Assembly: GCA_958295645.1 (NCBI GenBank)
Contig: OY282361.1
Span: forward strand, 2,198,501 to 2,262,500
Direction of reading: 5' to 3'
Source: Longimicrobiales bacterium
GTDB lineage: Bacteria; Gemmatimonadota; Gemmatimonadetes; Longimicrobiales; Gaopeijiaceae
DNA: 64,000 bases
Part shown: piece after piece, positions 28,521 to 38,131 of the stretch
How positions within the stretch are numbered: the first letter of the stretch is position 1
Layout: every line of letters starts with the position of its first letter
Notes under the pieces: generated by a model
Seen by the model: only the letters and a program-made list of their open reading frames with translations
Database searches by the model: none
Told to the model about the DNA's origin: nothing
Translations under genes and position numbers: made by a program

Positions 28521-30215
28521 ATGCGCAGGCTCCCTGCGCTGACGGCGCCGCTGGCCCTTCACCTCTTGGCGTCGCTCGCCGCGACCCCCGCTGCCGCCCG
28601 GCAGATGGACCACGGCGCCCACGCCATGCACGACATGGGCGCCGGCTGGCGGATGCCGCCGATGGACCCCAACATGCCGATGATCCCCGGCCTGGAATCG
28701 GCCCTGCCTCCGGTCGGCGCCTTTCTCGCGGCGGCCGGCATCGACCTGGCCACGCTCCCGGAGGCCGAGCCCAGCCGAGTCGTCCGCATGGAGCACGGCG
28801 ACACCCTGGCGGTGGACGTGGCCATCGTGCGCCGCACGCTGAACGGCCGCACCGTGGCCATGTACGGCTACAACCGCCAGTACCCCGGTCCCTTCATCCA
28901 GGCCCCGCAGGGCGCCACCGTGGTGGTTCGCGTCACCAACCGCATCGAGAGCGCGACCACCGTGCACTGGCACGGCCTTCGCCTGGACAACCGCTTCGAC
29001 GGCGTGCCCGGCCTCACGCAGGACCCGATCGCCCCGGGCGAGTCCTTCACCTACGAGCTGCGCGTGCCCGACGCCGGCATGTTCTGGTATCATCCGCACG
29101 TGCGCGAGGACGTGCAGCAGGACCTGGGGCTCTACGGCAACCTCCTCGTCTCCTCGCCCGACCCGAACCACTATGGCCCCGCCCACCGCGAGGAGCTGCT
29201 GGTCCTCGACGACATCCTGATGGACGACCAGGGCTTGGTCCCCTGGGGCGACGAAGCGCCGACGCACGCGCTCATGGGGCGTTTCGGCAACGTGATGCTC
29301 GTCAATGGCGCGACGGGCCACTCTCTGGACGCGGCCCCCGGCGAAGTGATCCGCTTCTTCATCACCAACGTGGCCAACACCCGCACCTTCAACGTGACGT
29401 TCGGCCCGGCCCGCGTGAAGCTGGTGGCCTCCGACGTGGGCCTGTTCGAGCGGGAGACCTGGGTGCGGAGCGTGGTCGTCGCTCCCGCCGAGCGCTACGT
29501 GGTGGACGTGTCGTTCCCCGAGGCCGGGCAGGTGGCGGTCGCCAACACGATCCAGGCCGTCAACCACTTCCGGGGCGAGTTCTATCCGCACGTGGACACG
29601 CTCGCGCTGGTGAACGTCTCCGGCCCCACCGTTCGGGACGCCGTGACCGAAGCGCACGCCACGCTTCGCCGAAACGAGGCCGTGGCCGCCGAGACCGCCC
29701 CGCTCCGGGCCCACGCGGCCCGCCCGCCCGACTACACCTTGGAGGCCACCGTCCGCGTCCAAGGCCTTCCGCTCCCCATCGTCCGCTCGATGGAGGCCGA
29801 CAGCCTGTACGTGCCGCCCATAGAGTGGAACGACGCGATGCCGATGATGAACTGGCTCTCGACCGGCGCGCAGGTGAAGTGGATTCTCCGAGACGCCGAG
29901 ACGGGCCGCGAGAACGAGGACATCCACTGGACCTTCCGCCGCGGCGATCTCGTGAAGATACGCGTCTTCAACTCGCCCGACTCCTTCCATCCCATGAACC
30001 ATCCGGTGCACGTTCACGGGCAGCGCTTCGTCGTCCTCGCCCGCGACGACGTGCCCAACGACAACATCGTCTGGAAGGACACCGCCATCGTCCCCGTGGG
30101 CTCCACGATGGACATCCTGGTGGAGATGTCGAATCCCGGCGACTGGATGCTGCACTGCCACATCGCGGAGCACCTGCACGCGGGGATGATGATGCATTTT
30201 GCGGTCGAGGGCTGA
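28521..30215 (+). CDS. Exported multicopper oxidase
   Basis: This 564-residue protein has a signal peptide (LALHLLASLAATPAAA) and a His/Met-rich N-terminus (DHGAHAMHDMGAG plus PPMDPNMPMIPG). Cupredoxin domains carry the copper ligands HWHG (about 148), WYHPH (about 188), HPMNHPVHVHG (about 490) and HCHIAEHLHAGMM (about 544), giving the T1 and T2/T3 sites. The Met-rich segment suggests copper or metal oxidation like CueO/CopA, but laccase-like substrates are possible. Its ATG follows the methyltransferase stop with no gap. Confidence 0.93.
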   Translation: MRRLPALTAPLALHLLASLAATPAAARQMDHGAHAMHDMGAGWRMPPMDPNMPMIPGLESALPPVGAFLAAAGIDLATLPEAEPSRVVRMEHGDTLAVDVAIVRRTLNGRTVAMYGYNRQYPGPFIQAPQGATVVVRVTNRIESATTVHWHGLRLDNRFDGVPGLTQDPIAPGESFTYELRVPDAGMFWYHPHVREDVQQDLGLYGNLLVSSPDPNHYGPAHREELLVLDDILMDDQGLVPWGDEAPTHALMGRFGNVMLVNGATGHSLDAAPGEVIRFFITNVANTRTFNVTFGPARVKLVASDVGLFERETWVRSVVVAPAERYVVDVSFPEAGQVAVANTIQAVNHFRGEFYPHVDTLALVNVSGPTVRDAVTEAHATLRRNEAVAAETAPLRAHAARPPDYTLEATVRVQGLPLPIVRSMEADSLYVPPIEWNDAMPMMNWLSTGAQVKWILRDAETGRENEDIHWTFRRGDLVKIRVFNSPDSFHPMNHPVHVHGQRFVVLARDDVPNDNIVWKDTAIVPVGSTMDILVEMSNPGDWMLHCHIAEHLHAGMMMHFAVEG

Positions 30216-30374
30216 CGGGTTCGCGATGCCCTTCGGCCCATGCTCGCTCGCCATTCTCCCTGCCGTCAAGCCGTGCGCGGAGAGCGTTGGCACAAAATGA
30301 CCCATCGAAAACGGGCGTGCTCGCCATTGAAGAACGGTAGGATAGGCGCAAGCCCTCAGAAGGAGCATGGAGCC

Positions 30375-31475
30375 ATGCTGCAACGCACTCGACTCGCCCG
30401 CATGAACCGTCGCAAGAGCGCAGGAGCGTCGCGGACGCCGCTCTACGTCACGCACGTTGCCGCGTTCCTGGTCGTCAGCTGTGCCGGCTGCGTGCCCGCG
30501 GCTGCCCACGACGAGACTGGCCTGCAGGAGCCGGTGCCAGTCCTCCCGGATTCCGTCTTTGAACACGTCGAGACGATCGTCCTGGAAGAGAACGACGACG
30601 TCATCAACGTGACTCCCGACGTGACGGTCCAAGCAGACGGTTCGTTCTTGATCGCCGACGGCCGAGAGGCGCGCATCCGAATCTATGATCGAGGCGGCAA
30701 TTTCGTCACGCAATTCGGCCGCAAGGGTGAAGGGCCGGGTGAGTTTGGTCTACCTGTAAAGGCGTCACGTCGTCCTGACGGCTCGTTGTTGGTTGTGGAT
30801 TTCTCTCGAGGCCTCCTTGAGTTTGATTCCTCCGGCACACGCTTCCTCAGAAGAACGCAGCCACCAATCATGCCTTTGTACGACGCACAGCAGATGAACG
30901 ACAACGAGTTTCTGGTCGCCGGCCTTCATCAGGGAGCCACGCACCCCAGACCGTTGATGCACATATGGGACGCACAAAGCGACACGGTGCCGTTCAGTTT
31001 CTTTCCCACGCCCGGTGATTCGCTCGTGAGGCTCGCGGCGAGAAATTTCGGATCGTCCGAGTTCGCTCGCCGGGGCGATACCATTGCAGCCATTGCCGCG
31101 TTCTCGGACACCATATACCTGTTTGACGGTTCCGATTACGATCCGCTCGCGAAAGTTCCGTTGCCGATGAGGGGCTTCAAGCGGATGACGACCTACGATC
31201 CGACCGGAGGCCCCCTTGAGTTCGACAAATGGCTCGCGGAACTGAATCTTCTGGTCAACATCTACTGGCTCGAGGATCGAACGCTTCTGGTGCAATACCA
31301 GCAACCTCGCGGAACCGACAACGAGTGGAGCTTGTTGCACACCACCATTGACGGCAGACGCTACTTCGACCTGCGCAATACGCCAAAGCTGCTCGCGGTA
31401 GACGGAGACTTGCTTTTCTTCGTGCATCCAGAATCCTACACGCCGAACAAATGGGCCGTCGTGAGACTGCGCTAG
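30375..31475 (+). CDS. 6-bladed beta-propeller lipoprotein
   Basis: This 366-residue protein has a hydrophobic stretch ending VVSCAGC that serves as lipobox. Propeller repeats follow, e.g. DVTVQADGSFLIADGREARIRIYDRGGNFVTQFGRKGEGPGEF, the hallmark of 6-bladed TolB-like/NHL proteins common in Gemmatimonadota and Bacteroidota. AGGAG (30361-30365) supports the ATG at 30375 against longer in-frame starts. It stands alone 159 bp after the oxidase. Its role is probably binding or scaffolding in the periplasm. Confidence 0.82.
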   Translation: MLQRTRLARMNRRKSAGASRTPLYVTHVAAFLVVSCAGCVPAAAHDETGLQEPVPVLPDSVFEHVETIVLEENDDVINVTPDVTVQADGSFLIADGREARIRIYDRGGNFVTQFGRKGEGPGEFGLPVKASRRPDGSLLVVDFSRGLLEFDSSGTRFLRRTQPPIMPLYDAQQMNDNEFLVAGLHQGATHPRPLMHIWDAQSDTVPFSFFPTPGDSLVRLAARNFGSSEFARRGDTIAAIAAFSDTIYLFDGSDYDPLAKVPLPMRGFKRMTTYDPTGGPLEFDKWLAELNLLVNIYWLEDRTLLVQYQQPRGTDNEWSLLHTTIDGRRYFDLRNTPKLLAVDGDLLFFVHPESYTPNKWAVVRLR

Positions 31476-31636
31476 CGTCGGGACTGGCGATTCTGGACTT
31501 GGCCGGGGGAGTGTCCCCGAACATCGCCGCAGCGGGCGCCGTCGGGCTTCTCGCCGCCACCGTCAGCGCTTGGCTCGGTCACCGTCGGTCGGCGCCAGCC
31601 TTGCTTCCGGCGTCCAATCGCCACGCGACCCCTTGA
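31451..31636 (+). CDS. Possible small membrane protein coupled to the HTH regulator
   Basis: A 61-residue frame overlaps the end of the propeller gene and contains a hydrophobic segment (ILDLAGGVSPNIAAAGAVGLLAATVSAWLG). Its TGA overlaps a TTG that is a reasonable start for the regulator (TTGA). This is the only support, and it may be spurious. Confidence 0.25.
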   Translation: MGRRETALASGLAILDLAGGVSPNIAAAGAVGLLAATVSAWLGHRRSAPALLPASNRHATP

Positions 31637-32460
31637 GCCGCAGGCCGACCCCGCCTCTTCTCGCACTTCAAGGGAGCCCGCAACATCGGGAACGGTTGCG
31701 CGTGGCCATCGACCACGGATCCGCCTCCGGAATCATCGGACCGACGATCTTCGCTTCGGGCTGGCAGGAACTCGGTGAACTGGCCAAGTCCCACGCCGGC
31801 TCGCCCGCCGTGGTGGATCCTGGGTTTCGGAGTCCAGCCGACCCCCCTGCGGCAGACTCAATCCGGCTGCTTCAGGGCCTGCCCACGGCTCTGATCTGCT
31901 ACGCGGCCTCGACTGCTCCGCCGAAGCCGCGATTCGAACAAGCGGCCGTCCCCTTTGCGGCAGTGCTGCAACCGGGTGTCAACGACGACTTCAACGCCAT
32001 CGAGTCGGCCGTCTTGCGAGCTGCCGACGCGCGCCGAGTACGCTGCTTGCTGGACGATGTGGCGAGCCATGCGCCCCGGGAGGTCGAACGGATTCTCGCC
32101 GGAATCCTCGCTGCCTCCGTCCGGCCGGCCACGGTGCCAAAGCTGGCGGCGGAGCTTGGACTCTCGACCCGAACGCTCTTCCGCCGATGCGCCACGTCAG
32201 GTATTCCGTCTCCGAAACGACTGTTCGCCCTCGGGCGAGTATTCACGGTGGAGCGACTGGCGGAGTGGAGCGGGCAGCCGTCGGGCGCGGTGGCGCTCAC
32301 GCTGGGCTTCTCCGACTACGCCAACTATCGGCGGGTCGTCCGGCGCGCGCTTGGCGCTCCGCCGTCGGTCGTTCGGCAGCGAGGCGGGGCGGATTTTGTG
32401 TGTGCAGTCATCTTGGGGGAAGTGGCAGCGGCTGGGTGCCAGGGCCTTGGGGCGTCTTAG
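31633..32460 (+). CDS. Helix-turn-helix (AraC-like) regulator
   Basis: This protein of about 275 residues has an N-terminal half resembling a receiver-like alpha/beta domain (PPLLALQGSPQHRERLRVAID, then AVVDPGFRSP and LPTALICYA) without obvious phosphoacceptor motifs. The C-terminal half is a DNA-binding domain with two helix-turn-helices: VPKLAAELGLSTRTLFRRC and ALTLGFSDYANYRRVVRRALG, the AraC pattern. The start is uncertain: TTG at 31633 overlaps the upstream small frame, a TTG at 31570 gives a longer form and a GTG at 31702 a shorter one. Its 3' end overlaps the convergent DUF234-like gene by 4 bp. Confidence 0.65.
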   Translation: MSRRPTPPLLALQGSPQHRERLRVAIDHGSASGIIGPTIFASGWQELGELAKSHAGSPAVVDPGFRSPADPPAADSIRLLQGLPTALICYAASTAPPKPRFEQAAVPFAAVLQPGVNDDFNAIESAVLRAADARRVRCLLDDVASHAPREVERILAGILAASVRPATVPKLAAELGLSTRTLFRRCATSGIPSPKRLFALGRVFTVERLAEWSGQPSGAVALTLGFSDYANYRRVVRRALGAPPSVVRQRGGADFVCAVILGEVAAAGCQGLGAS

Positions 32461-34070
32461 GCTGTCGAGTTGCGCGAAGCTGCCAGTTTCGGCGGCGTCG
32501 CCAACGTCTTGGGATCGGCCAGTCGCACGAAGCGGCTCCGGGCGGCTTCGCGACGCAACGGCTCCGTGAAGCCGTTCAGCGAGACGAGAAGGCGGATGCG
32601 GGCTTGGCGTCCGCGGCCGTAGCGGGTTCGGCGCATCTGCGCTTCCAGGGCTTCCAAGGCCTCCAGGTCGGCCGGATCGGGACCAGCGTGGGTGTGGGCG
32701 TAGCAGACCGCGCCGTTTTCGAGCGTCGCGGCGACGGGGAAATCGAAGCCTTCGCCCCATAGAGGGCCGGCGCGGCGGGCGGTGGCGCCCAGCAGCGACT
32801 CGCAGCCGAAGCGCAGGAAGTTGCGGCAGATCTGGGGCAAGACGGCATCGAGAGCAGAGGGCAGGGATGCCTCGATTCGATCTCTCCACGCTTGGCCGGA
32901 CTCGCTCGGAGAGAGGAGTTCGGAACGAATCGGGTGCAACGCGCTCCACCACAGGGTCTCGAACGGGTCCGACAGGCGATACCGGGTTCGCCGACCGGAG
33001 GGAGATGCCCCCAGGGGTCGCTCGGCCACGACGAGGCCCAGACGGCGGAGGCGTTGCAAGTAAGGGCCGACGGCGCCACGGCTGCTCGATCCGCCCAGCG
33101 CGTCGGCCACCTGACGCCATCCGGTCGCGCCGCGGGCGACCGCGCTCAGGATGGCAGCGTACCGATGGGTCTTCTGGACTCGTTGCTCCAGGCGGTCCCT
33201 CGGCGCCGACCCCAGCGGACTGCCTGCCCAGGCCAAGTTGGCGCGTAGAGTCTGGGCCGGGTCCCCAAGGCCGGACGGCGCCTCGGCCACCAGCGGCGCG
33301 GCGCGGCTGTACGATGGCGCAACGGCGCTGTCCGACCGCGCGGCCGCCACTGTCGCGGCAGTCCGCATCGCCGACCACGTGGCCGGCAACCCGCCGAACA
33401 GCGCCCATCCGAGCAGGAGGTCTCGTCCGCGCCACTCGGGAACGGCCGCCGCCAAGTCGTAGTGGCTGCCCGGGTCGGCCTGCACGATGTCGGCCGGGTC
33501 CGGGACCGGTCGCGGGGCGAGGCTCGCGCCGGGGTCGCGGAAGGGGGAGCCGGGAGCGTTGAGCCGTCGGCCCAGTCCGCGTTCGGAGCTCACGAGGATC
33601 AGGTGTACGCGCTGGCCTCGTCGGCGCACGGCCAGCCATGCTTCGCCGAGCATCTTCCAGAAGCGCCGGTTCACCGCTGCAAGGCCTGCCGGCTCGTTGA
33701 CGACGAGCGTGAGGGGCGCCGTCTGCGGAAGAGCCGCCAGCAGAGTCGGCCAGTCGGCGGAAGACAGCCTGGCGGAGGGCGAACGAGCAACGGCGCGGCG
33801 CGGCGCCTCGGAACGATACCGCCATGCCGGAAGCTGGCCGTCCGCTCTGGGCCGCCGTGCCGCGAAAGGCCGCAGCCGCTCGCCCAGGGCTTCCCGATTC
33901 CCTTGGTCGGTCAGCCGGGGCGGCTCGAACACCAGCCGCCGCGCGGGGTCGGTCGCCTCGAGCACGAAGGGCAGCGGCGAGAGGCCGGGACGCCCTTCCA
34001 CCGAGACCAGCACGGGGCCGGGCCGCTGGGCCAGTCCGCGAAGCCGTTCCGTCACCGAAGAAAATATCAT
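32457..34070 (-). CDS. DUF234-type ATP-binding protein with degenerate P-loop
   Basis: This protein of about 537 residues is laid out like archaeal-type ATPases with a C-terminal DUF234 domain. There is an N-terminal NTPase-like half, a winged helix (GWRQVADALGGSSSRGAVGPYLQRLRRLGLV), the linker RRTRYRLSDPFETLWW and a C-terminal nuclease-like domain (FGCESLLG, then EGFDFPVAATLENGAVCYAH). The expected GRRRVGKT Walker A is replaced by EGRPGLSPL, so ATP binding is doubtful. The ATG at 34068-34070 is preferred; a second lies at 34091. The upstream DNA is strikingly AT-rich (about 34062-34104) and likely holds the promoter. Confidence 0.65.
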   Translation of the reverse strand: MIFSSVTERLRGLAQRPGPVLVSVEGRPGLSPLPFVLEATDPARRLVFEPPRLTDQGNREALGERLRPFAARRPRADGQLPAWRYRSEAPRRAVARSPSARLSSADWPTLLAALPQTAPLTLVVNEPAGLAAVNRRFWKMLGEAWLAVRRRGQRVHLILVSSERGLGRRLNAPGSPFRDPGASLAPRPVPDPADIVQADPGSHYDLAAAVPEWRGRDLLLGWALFGGLPATWSAMRTAATVAAARSDSAVAPSYSRAAPLVAEAPSGLGDPAQTLRANLAWAGSPLGSAPRDRLEQRVQKTHRYAAILSAVARGATGWRQVADALGGSSSRGAVGPYLQRLRRLGLVVAERPLGASPSGRRTRYRLSDPFETLWWSALHPIRSELLSPSESGQAWRDRIEASLPSALDAVLPQICRNFLRFGCESLLGATARRAGPLWGEGFDFPVAATLENGAVCYAHTHAGPDPADLEALEALEAQMRRTRYGRGRQARIRLLVSLNGFTEPLRREAARSRFVRLADPKTLATPPKLAASRNSTA

Positions 34071-34203
34071 AAGCAAAAATAACTTAAACAAACTCGTACT
34101 AAATGGCGTGCCAACCTCGCCCGGCCACGCCCATGTTTAGTCGCGACGGGCTCGCATCCCATCATCCCATCCCACCCCCTCCAAAGAGGACCACCCACAG
34201 GAC

Positions 34204-36390
34204 ATGATCACCACCCAAGGCCGTTTCGACTCCTTGAGGGCCGCCAAGACGTGGCGCGCCGACGCCGAGACCTCCCGCCCGGCGGATCCGGGCTACCTGG
34301 AACGCCTGTTCGGCGAGAACTGCTTCGGCATCCCGCAGATGCGCGCATTTCTGCCCGGCGACGTCTTCGATCGTCTCACCGCCACGATCCGCGACGGGAG
34401 CCGCTTGGACCCCTCGGTCGCGGGCGTGGTGGCCGAGGCCATGAAGAAATGGGCGCTTGCGCGCGGGGCCACGCACTACACGCACTGGTTCCAGCCTCTC
34501 ACCGGGAGCACGGCCGAGAAGCACGACTCCTTCCTCAAGGTCGGCGCCGAGGGCAAGGCGATCACCTCGTTCGGCGGAGACGAGCTGGTCCAGGGCGAGC
34601 CCGACGCCTCGTCGTTTCCGTCCGGCGGACTCCGCGCCACCTTCGAGGCGCGCGGCTACACGGCCTGGGACCCGACCTCTCCCGCGTTCATCCTCGAGGG
34701 CGAGGCGGCGACCTTCCTGTGCATCCCGACGGCCTTCTCCAGCTGGGCCGGGGACAGCCTCGACAAGAAAATCCCCCTCCTCCGGTCCATGGACGCGCTG
34801 GATCGGGCCACCCGTCGCGCGCTCCGGCTGTTCGGCGAAGAGAGCAGGCGCGTCACCGCCAGCTTGGGTCCCGAGCAGGAATTCTTCCTCATCGACCAGG
34901 AGTTCTACTACCGCCGGCCCGACATGATGACCGCCGGACGGACGCTCTTCGGCGCGGAGCCGCCGCGGGGCCAGGAGCTCGACGACCACTACTTCGGCTC
35001 GATCCACGACCGCGTGCTCGCGTTCATGCAGTCGGTGGAGATCGCGCTGTACCGGCTCGGCGTCCCGATGAAGACCCGGCACAACGAGGTCGCGCCGCAC
35101 CAGTTCGAGATGGCGCCGGTGTACGAGAACGCCAACGTGGCCTCGGACCACCAGCAGCTCATGATGCGCATTCTGGAGAAGAACGCGCGCAAGTACGGCT
35201 TCGTGTGCCTGCTGCACGAGAAGCCCTTCGCGGGGCTCAACGGGAGCGGCAAGCACCTGAACTGGTCGTTCGGAACCGCCGACCGGAACCTGCTCGAACC
35301 GGGCGACACGCCGCACGACAACGAGAAGTTCCTGTTCTTCTGCACCGCCGTGCTGCGGGCGGTCGAACGCCACCAGGATCTGCTGCGGGCCTCCATCGCG
35401 AGCGCCGGCAACGACCACCGCCTCGGCGCCAACGAGGCTCCGCCGTCCATCATCTCGGTGTTCTTGGGCGACCAGCTTCAGGACATCTTCGAACAGCTCG
35501 AGCAGTCCGGCTCGGCTCGTGCGGGGCGCCGCGAGGGACTGCTGGGCCTCGGGGTGGACGTGTTGCCCGACCTCCCCAAGCATTCCGGCGACCGGAACCG
35601 CACCTCGCCCTTCGCGTTCACGGGCAACAAGTTCGAGTTTCGGGCGCTCGGCTCGTCCATCAGCGTGTCGTTCCCGGCCACCGTCTTGAACACGGTGGTG
35701 GCCGAGTCCATAGACGAATTGGCCGGACAGCTGGAGACCGCCTTCGACTCCGGGGCCGACCCGAAGGACGCGCTTCGCAAGCTTCTGGCGCGGGAGGCCA
35801 GGTCCTTCAAGCGAATCGTCTTCAACGGCGACAACTACTCCTCCGACTGGGCGGCCGAAGCCGAGCGGCGCGGACTGCTCAATCTGCGGACGGCGGTGGA
35901 GGCGCTCCCGGAGATGACGTCGCCCAAGAACCGCGCGCTCTTCGAGAAGTTCGGCGTCCTGGCTCCGCGCGAGCTCGAGTCGCGCCTCGAAGTGCGCATG
36001 GAGCAGTACTTCATCAGGGTGAACATCGAGGGCGAGACCGCCGCCAACATGGCCCGCACCATGATCCTGCCCGCCGCGGTTCGGTATCTCGACCAGCTGC
36101 TCTCGGCCTGCGAGAAGGCCGAGAACGCCGGGGTGCCGTCGTCGGGCGTCTCCTCTTCGGCCCACCGAATCGCGGCGCTGGTGGACGATCTCGCGGCGTC
36201 CCTGGACGTGCTGGACGCCCAGAACGCGGAACTCGGAGGCAACGACATGGCGTCCAAGACCATCCATATGAGGGACAACGTGATCCCGGCCATGAACGCG
36301 GTGCGCGAGGTGGTGGACCGCCTGGAGGCCGTGGTCCCCGACGACATGTGGCCCCTGCCGAGCTACCGCGACATGCTGTTCGTGAAGTAG
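34204..36390 (+). CDS. glnN: Glutamine synthetase type III
   Basis: This 728-residue cytosolic enzyme converts glutamate, ammonia and ATP to glutamine. The length and motifs identify GSIII: ASLGPEQEFFLID (glutamate/metal-binding strand), HNEVAPHQFEMAPVYENANVASDHQQ, FAGLNGSGKHLNWSF and SPFAFTGNKFEFRALGSS. The C-terminal helical extension (ENAGVPSSGV through DDMWPLPSYRDMLFVK) is typical of the GlnN type. It follows an AT-rich intergenic region shared with the divergent DUF234-like gene. No nitrogen-regulatory partner is adjacent. Confidence 0.96.
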   Translation: MITTQGRFDSLRAAKTWRADAETSRPADPGYLERLFGENCFGIPQMRAFLPGDVFDRLTATIRDGSRLDPSVAGVVAEAMKKWALARGATHYTHWFQPLTGSTAEKHDSFLKVGAEGKAITSFGGDELVQGEPDASSFPSGGLRATFEARGYTAWDPTSPAFILEGEAATFLCIPTAFSSWAGDSLDKKIPLLRSMDALDRATRRALRLFGEESRRVTASLGPEQEFFLIDQEFYYRRPDMMTAGRTLFGAEPPRGQELDDHYFGSIHDRVLAFMQSVEIALYRLGVPMKTRHNEVAPHQFEMAPVYENANVASDHQQLMMRILEKNARKYGFVCLLHEKPFAGLNGSGKHLNWSFGTADRNLLEPGDTPHDNEKFLFFCTAVLRAVERHQDLLRASIASAGNDHRLGANEAPPSIISVFLGDQLQDIFEQLEQSGSARAGRREGLLGLGVDVLPDLPKHSGDRNRTSPFAFTGNKFEFRALGSSISVSFPATVLNTVVAESIDELAGQLETAFDSGADPKDALRKLLAREARSFKRIVFNGDNYSSDWAAEAERRGLLNLRTAVEALPEMTSPKNRALFEKFGVLAPRELESRLEVRMEQYFIRVNIEGETAANMARTMILPAAVRYLDQLLSACEKAENAGVPSSGVSSSAHRIAALVDDLAASLDVLDAQNAELGGNDMASKTIHMRDNVIPAMNAVREVVDRLEAVVPDDMWPLPSYRDMLFVK

Positions 36391-36445
36391 GTTGCTTCGC
36401 GAAGCAGGCGCTGTGCGTCCCTCGATACGACGAGCGAGAACGATT

Positions 36446-37633
36446 ATGAGCAAGATGGCGACGAGCATGAGAAGATTGGCCTTGGCGGGCATCGCGGCGG
36501 CCGCCGGTTGTGGAGAGGTCGGAACGGAAGCCGGGGCGGAGGCGGCCTCGCTGGGCCAACCGGAAGTGGCCTACTCGGAAGCCTTCGCGGTCGTTCAGAC
36601 GGTGCGGGAAATGCCGGACGGGCGCGTGCTGGCGGCCGATCCGCTGGCCCAGGTTCTGGTTCTCGTGGACATGGACGCGGGCACGGCCGACACGCTGGGC
36701 GCAGTCGGCCAGGGCCCGGACGAATACCAGCAACCCGACGCGGTGTGGCCCCTGCCCGGCGGCAAGACCCTGCTGGTCGACCTGGGCAACGCGCGCCTGA
36801 CGGAGATGAGCGCCGACCTGGAGTTCGGAGACACGCGCCCATACATGATCGGCGAACTCGATTTTGGCCGGCCGCCCATTCTGGCCCTTCCGTCTGCCGT
36901 GGACAGCGAGGGAAGGGTCTACGTTCGGGGCTTCGGCGACATGACAAGCATCCCGGATTCCGTGCAGGTGCTTCGCCTCGATCTGGCGAGCGACGCCGTG
37001 GATTCGATGGCAACGGTCAAGACGCCGGAGAGGAGGAGAACGACGACGGGCAGCGGCAACAACCAAAGCACGTCGATCACTCAGGTCCCGTTGTCGCCCG
37101 TGGATGCTTGGGGGGTCGCCGAGGACGGCCGCGTAGTCGTCGCTCGTTCCGCGGACTACCGCGTGGAATGGCTGATGCCGGACGGCTCGCGGATCCAGGG
37201 TCTGCCCGTCCCCTACGAGCCGATCCCGATCGGCCAAGCCGAGAAGGAAGATTGGCAGGCCGCCCAGTCCGAAGCCGGCGGCGGCATGAGCCTCAGCGTG
37301 ACCGCGATCGGCGGAGCGGTGACGATGCAGGCGTCGCGGGGCGGGCCGAGCAGCGGGCAGGACCTCGACCAGTTGCCCTGGCCGGAAACGCTGCCCCCCT
37401 TCTACGGCAACACGATCTTGGTCGATCCCCGCGGCCGCGCGTGGGTGCGCGCTCACGTGGGCGCGTCGGGAGCCCCGCCCGCCTACGATCTCTTTGGCCC
37501 GTCGGGCGACCGGGAAGAGCGGATGGAGCTCCTCCCGGGCCGGCGCATCGTCGCGTTCGGCGACAGCAAGGTCTACGTCGTGCGAATGGACGATCTGGGG
37601 ATGCAGTTCTTGGAGCGCTACGCCTTGCCGTAA
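36446..37633 (+). CDS. Propeller-type lipoprotein
   Basis: This 395-residue protein has lipoprotein signal MRRLALAGIAAAAGC. The body has NHL/6-bladed propeller patterns (AVVQTVREMPDGRVLAADPLAQVLVLVDMDAGTADTLGAVGQGPDEYQQPDAVWPLPGGKTLLVDLGNARLTEM). It is similar in design to the protein at 30375-31475. The ATG at 36446 with GAG-rich leader is chosen over a TTG at 36392. It ends 45 bp before the convergent AcnX small-subunit gene. Confidence 0.8.
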   Translation: MSKMATSMRRLALAGIAAAAGCGEVGTEAGAEAASLGQPEVAYSEAFAVVQTVREMPDGRVLAADPLAQVLVLVDMDAGTADTLGAVGQGPDEYQQPDAVWPLPGGKTLLVDLGNARLTEMSADLEFGDTRPYMIGELDFGRPPILALPSAVDSEGRVYVRGFGDMTSIPDSVQVLRLDLASDAVDSMATVKTPERRRTTTGSGNNQSTSITQVPLSPVDAWGVAEDGRVVVARSADYRVEWLMPDGSRIQGLPVPYEPIPIGQAEKEDWQAAQSEAGGGMSLSVTAIGGAVTMQASRGGPSSGQDLDQLPWPETLPPFYGNTILVDPRGRAWVRAHVGASGAPPAYDLFGPSGDREERMELLPGRRIVAFGDSKVYVVRMDDLGMQFLERYALP

Positions 37634-37678
37634 GGCGATTCGGCGCCGTGGATTGGCGGACCGCCTGCGACGCCTCCG

Positions 37679-38131
37679 TCAGCTTCCCGCTGGACTCGAT
37701 CCAACGCCGACCATGAGCCGCCCGTCCGCCACTTCGGCCCACTTGCCCTCGCATTCGCCGAGCCGCTCGACCCCCGCCTTGCCCACTTCGAGAAACGGGA
37801 TCGTCGGACATCCCAGTTCCTCCGCGACCAAGACGCCCAAGACAAGGATCGCGTCGGGTTCCCCCACCACCACGGCAGCCGGCGCAGCCCGATTGCGGAG
37901 CAACTCCAGCATGACCGCGCTGGACGAACTGGACCCGATCGTCCGCTCCATCGCCAAGACGCATCCGCCCAGCGTCGCCCCGTGGCGCGGATGACGCGGA
38001 TCCGTAACGACTCCCGACACCGGATCGACACCGCCCCAAAAGCTCAGCGGCTCGCCGACGACAAGAAGCGGGCCGCTAGCGGCGCCGCTGTGGAGTTGGC
38101 GGCCGGTTAGGTGGATTGGGGTGTTGGGCAA
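37679..38131 (-). CDS. AcnX small (swivel, DUF126) subunit
   Basis: This protein of about 150 residues carries the swivel-domain signature GAASGPLLVVGEPLSFWGGVDPVSGVVTDPRHPRHG, SLAMERTIGSSSSS-like ATP-independent loop (LAMERTIGSSSSSAVMLELLRN) and AEELGCPTIPFLEV. With the large subunit (39984-41297) it forms an aconitase-superfamily hydro-lyase, e.g. cis-3-hydroxyproline dehydratase in bacteria. The only nearby start is TTG (38129-38131), which lies inside the 3' end of the TOPRIM-like gene (25-bp overlap), as though the native start were displaced by an insertion. The subunits are normally adjacent; here they are 1.85 kb apart. Confidence 0.88.
   Translation of the reverse strand: MPNTPIHLTGRQLHSGAASGPLLVVGEPLSFWGGVDPVSGVVTDPRHPRHGATLGGCVLAMERTIGSSSSSAVMLELLRNRAAPAAVVVGEPDAILVLGVLVAEELGCPTIPFLEVGKAGVERLGECEGKWAEVADGRLMVGVGSSPAGS

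Noticed and set aside
36392-36445. Longer start (TTG) for the propeller lipoprotein
   Set aside because: It would place the lipoprotein signal about 25 residues from the N-terminus; ATG at 36446 fits a signal peptide.
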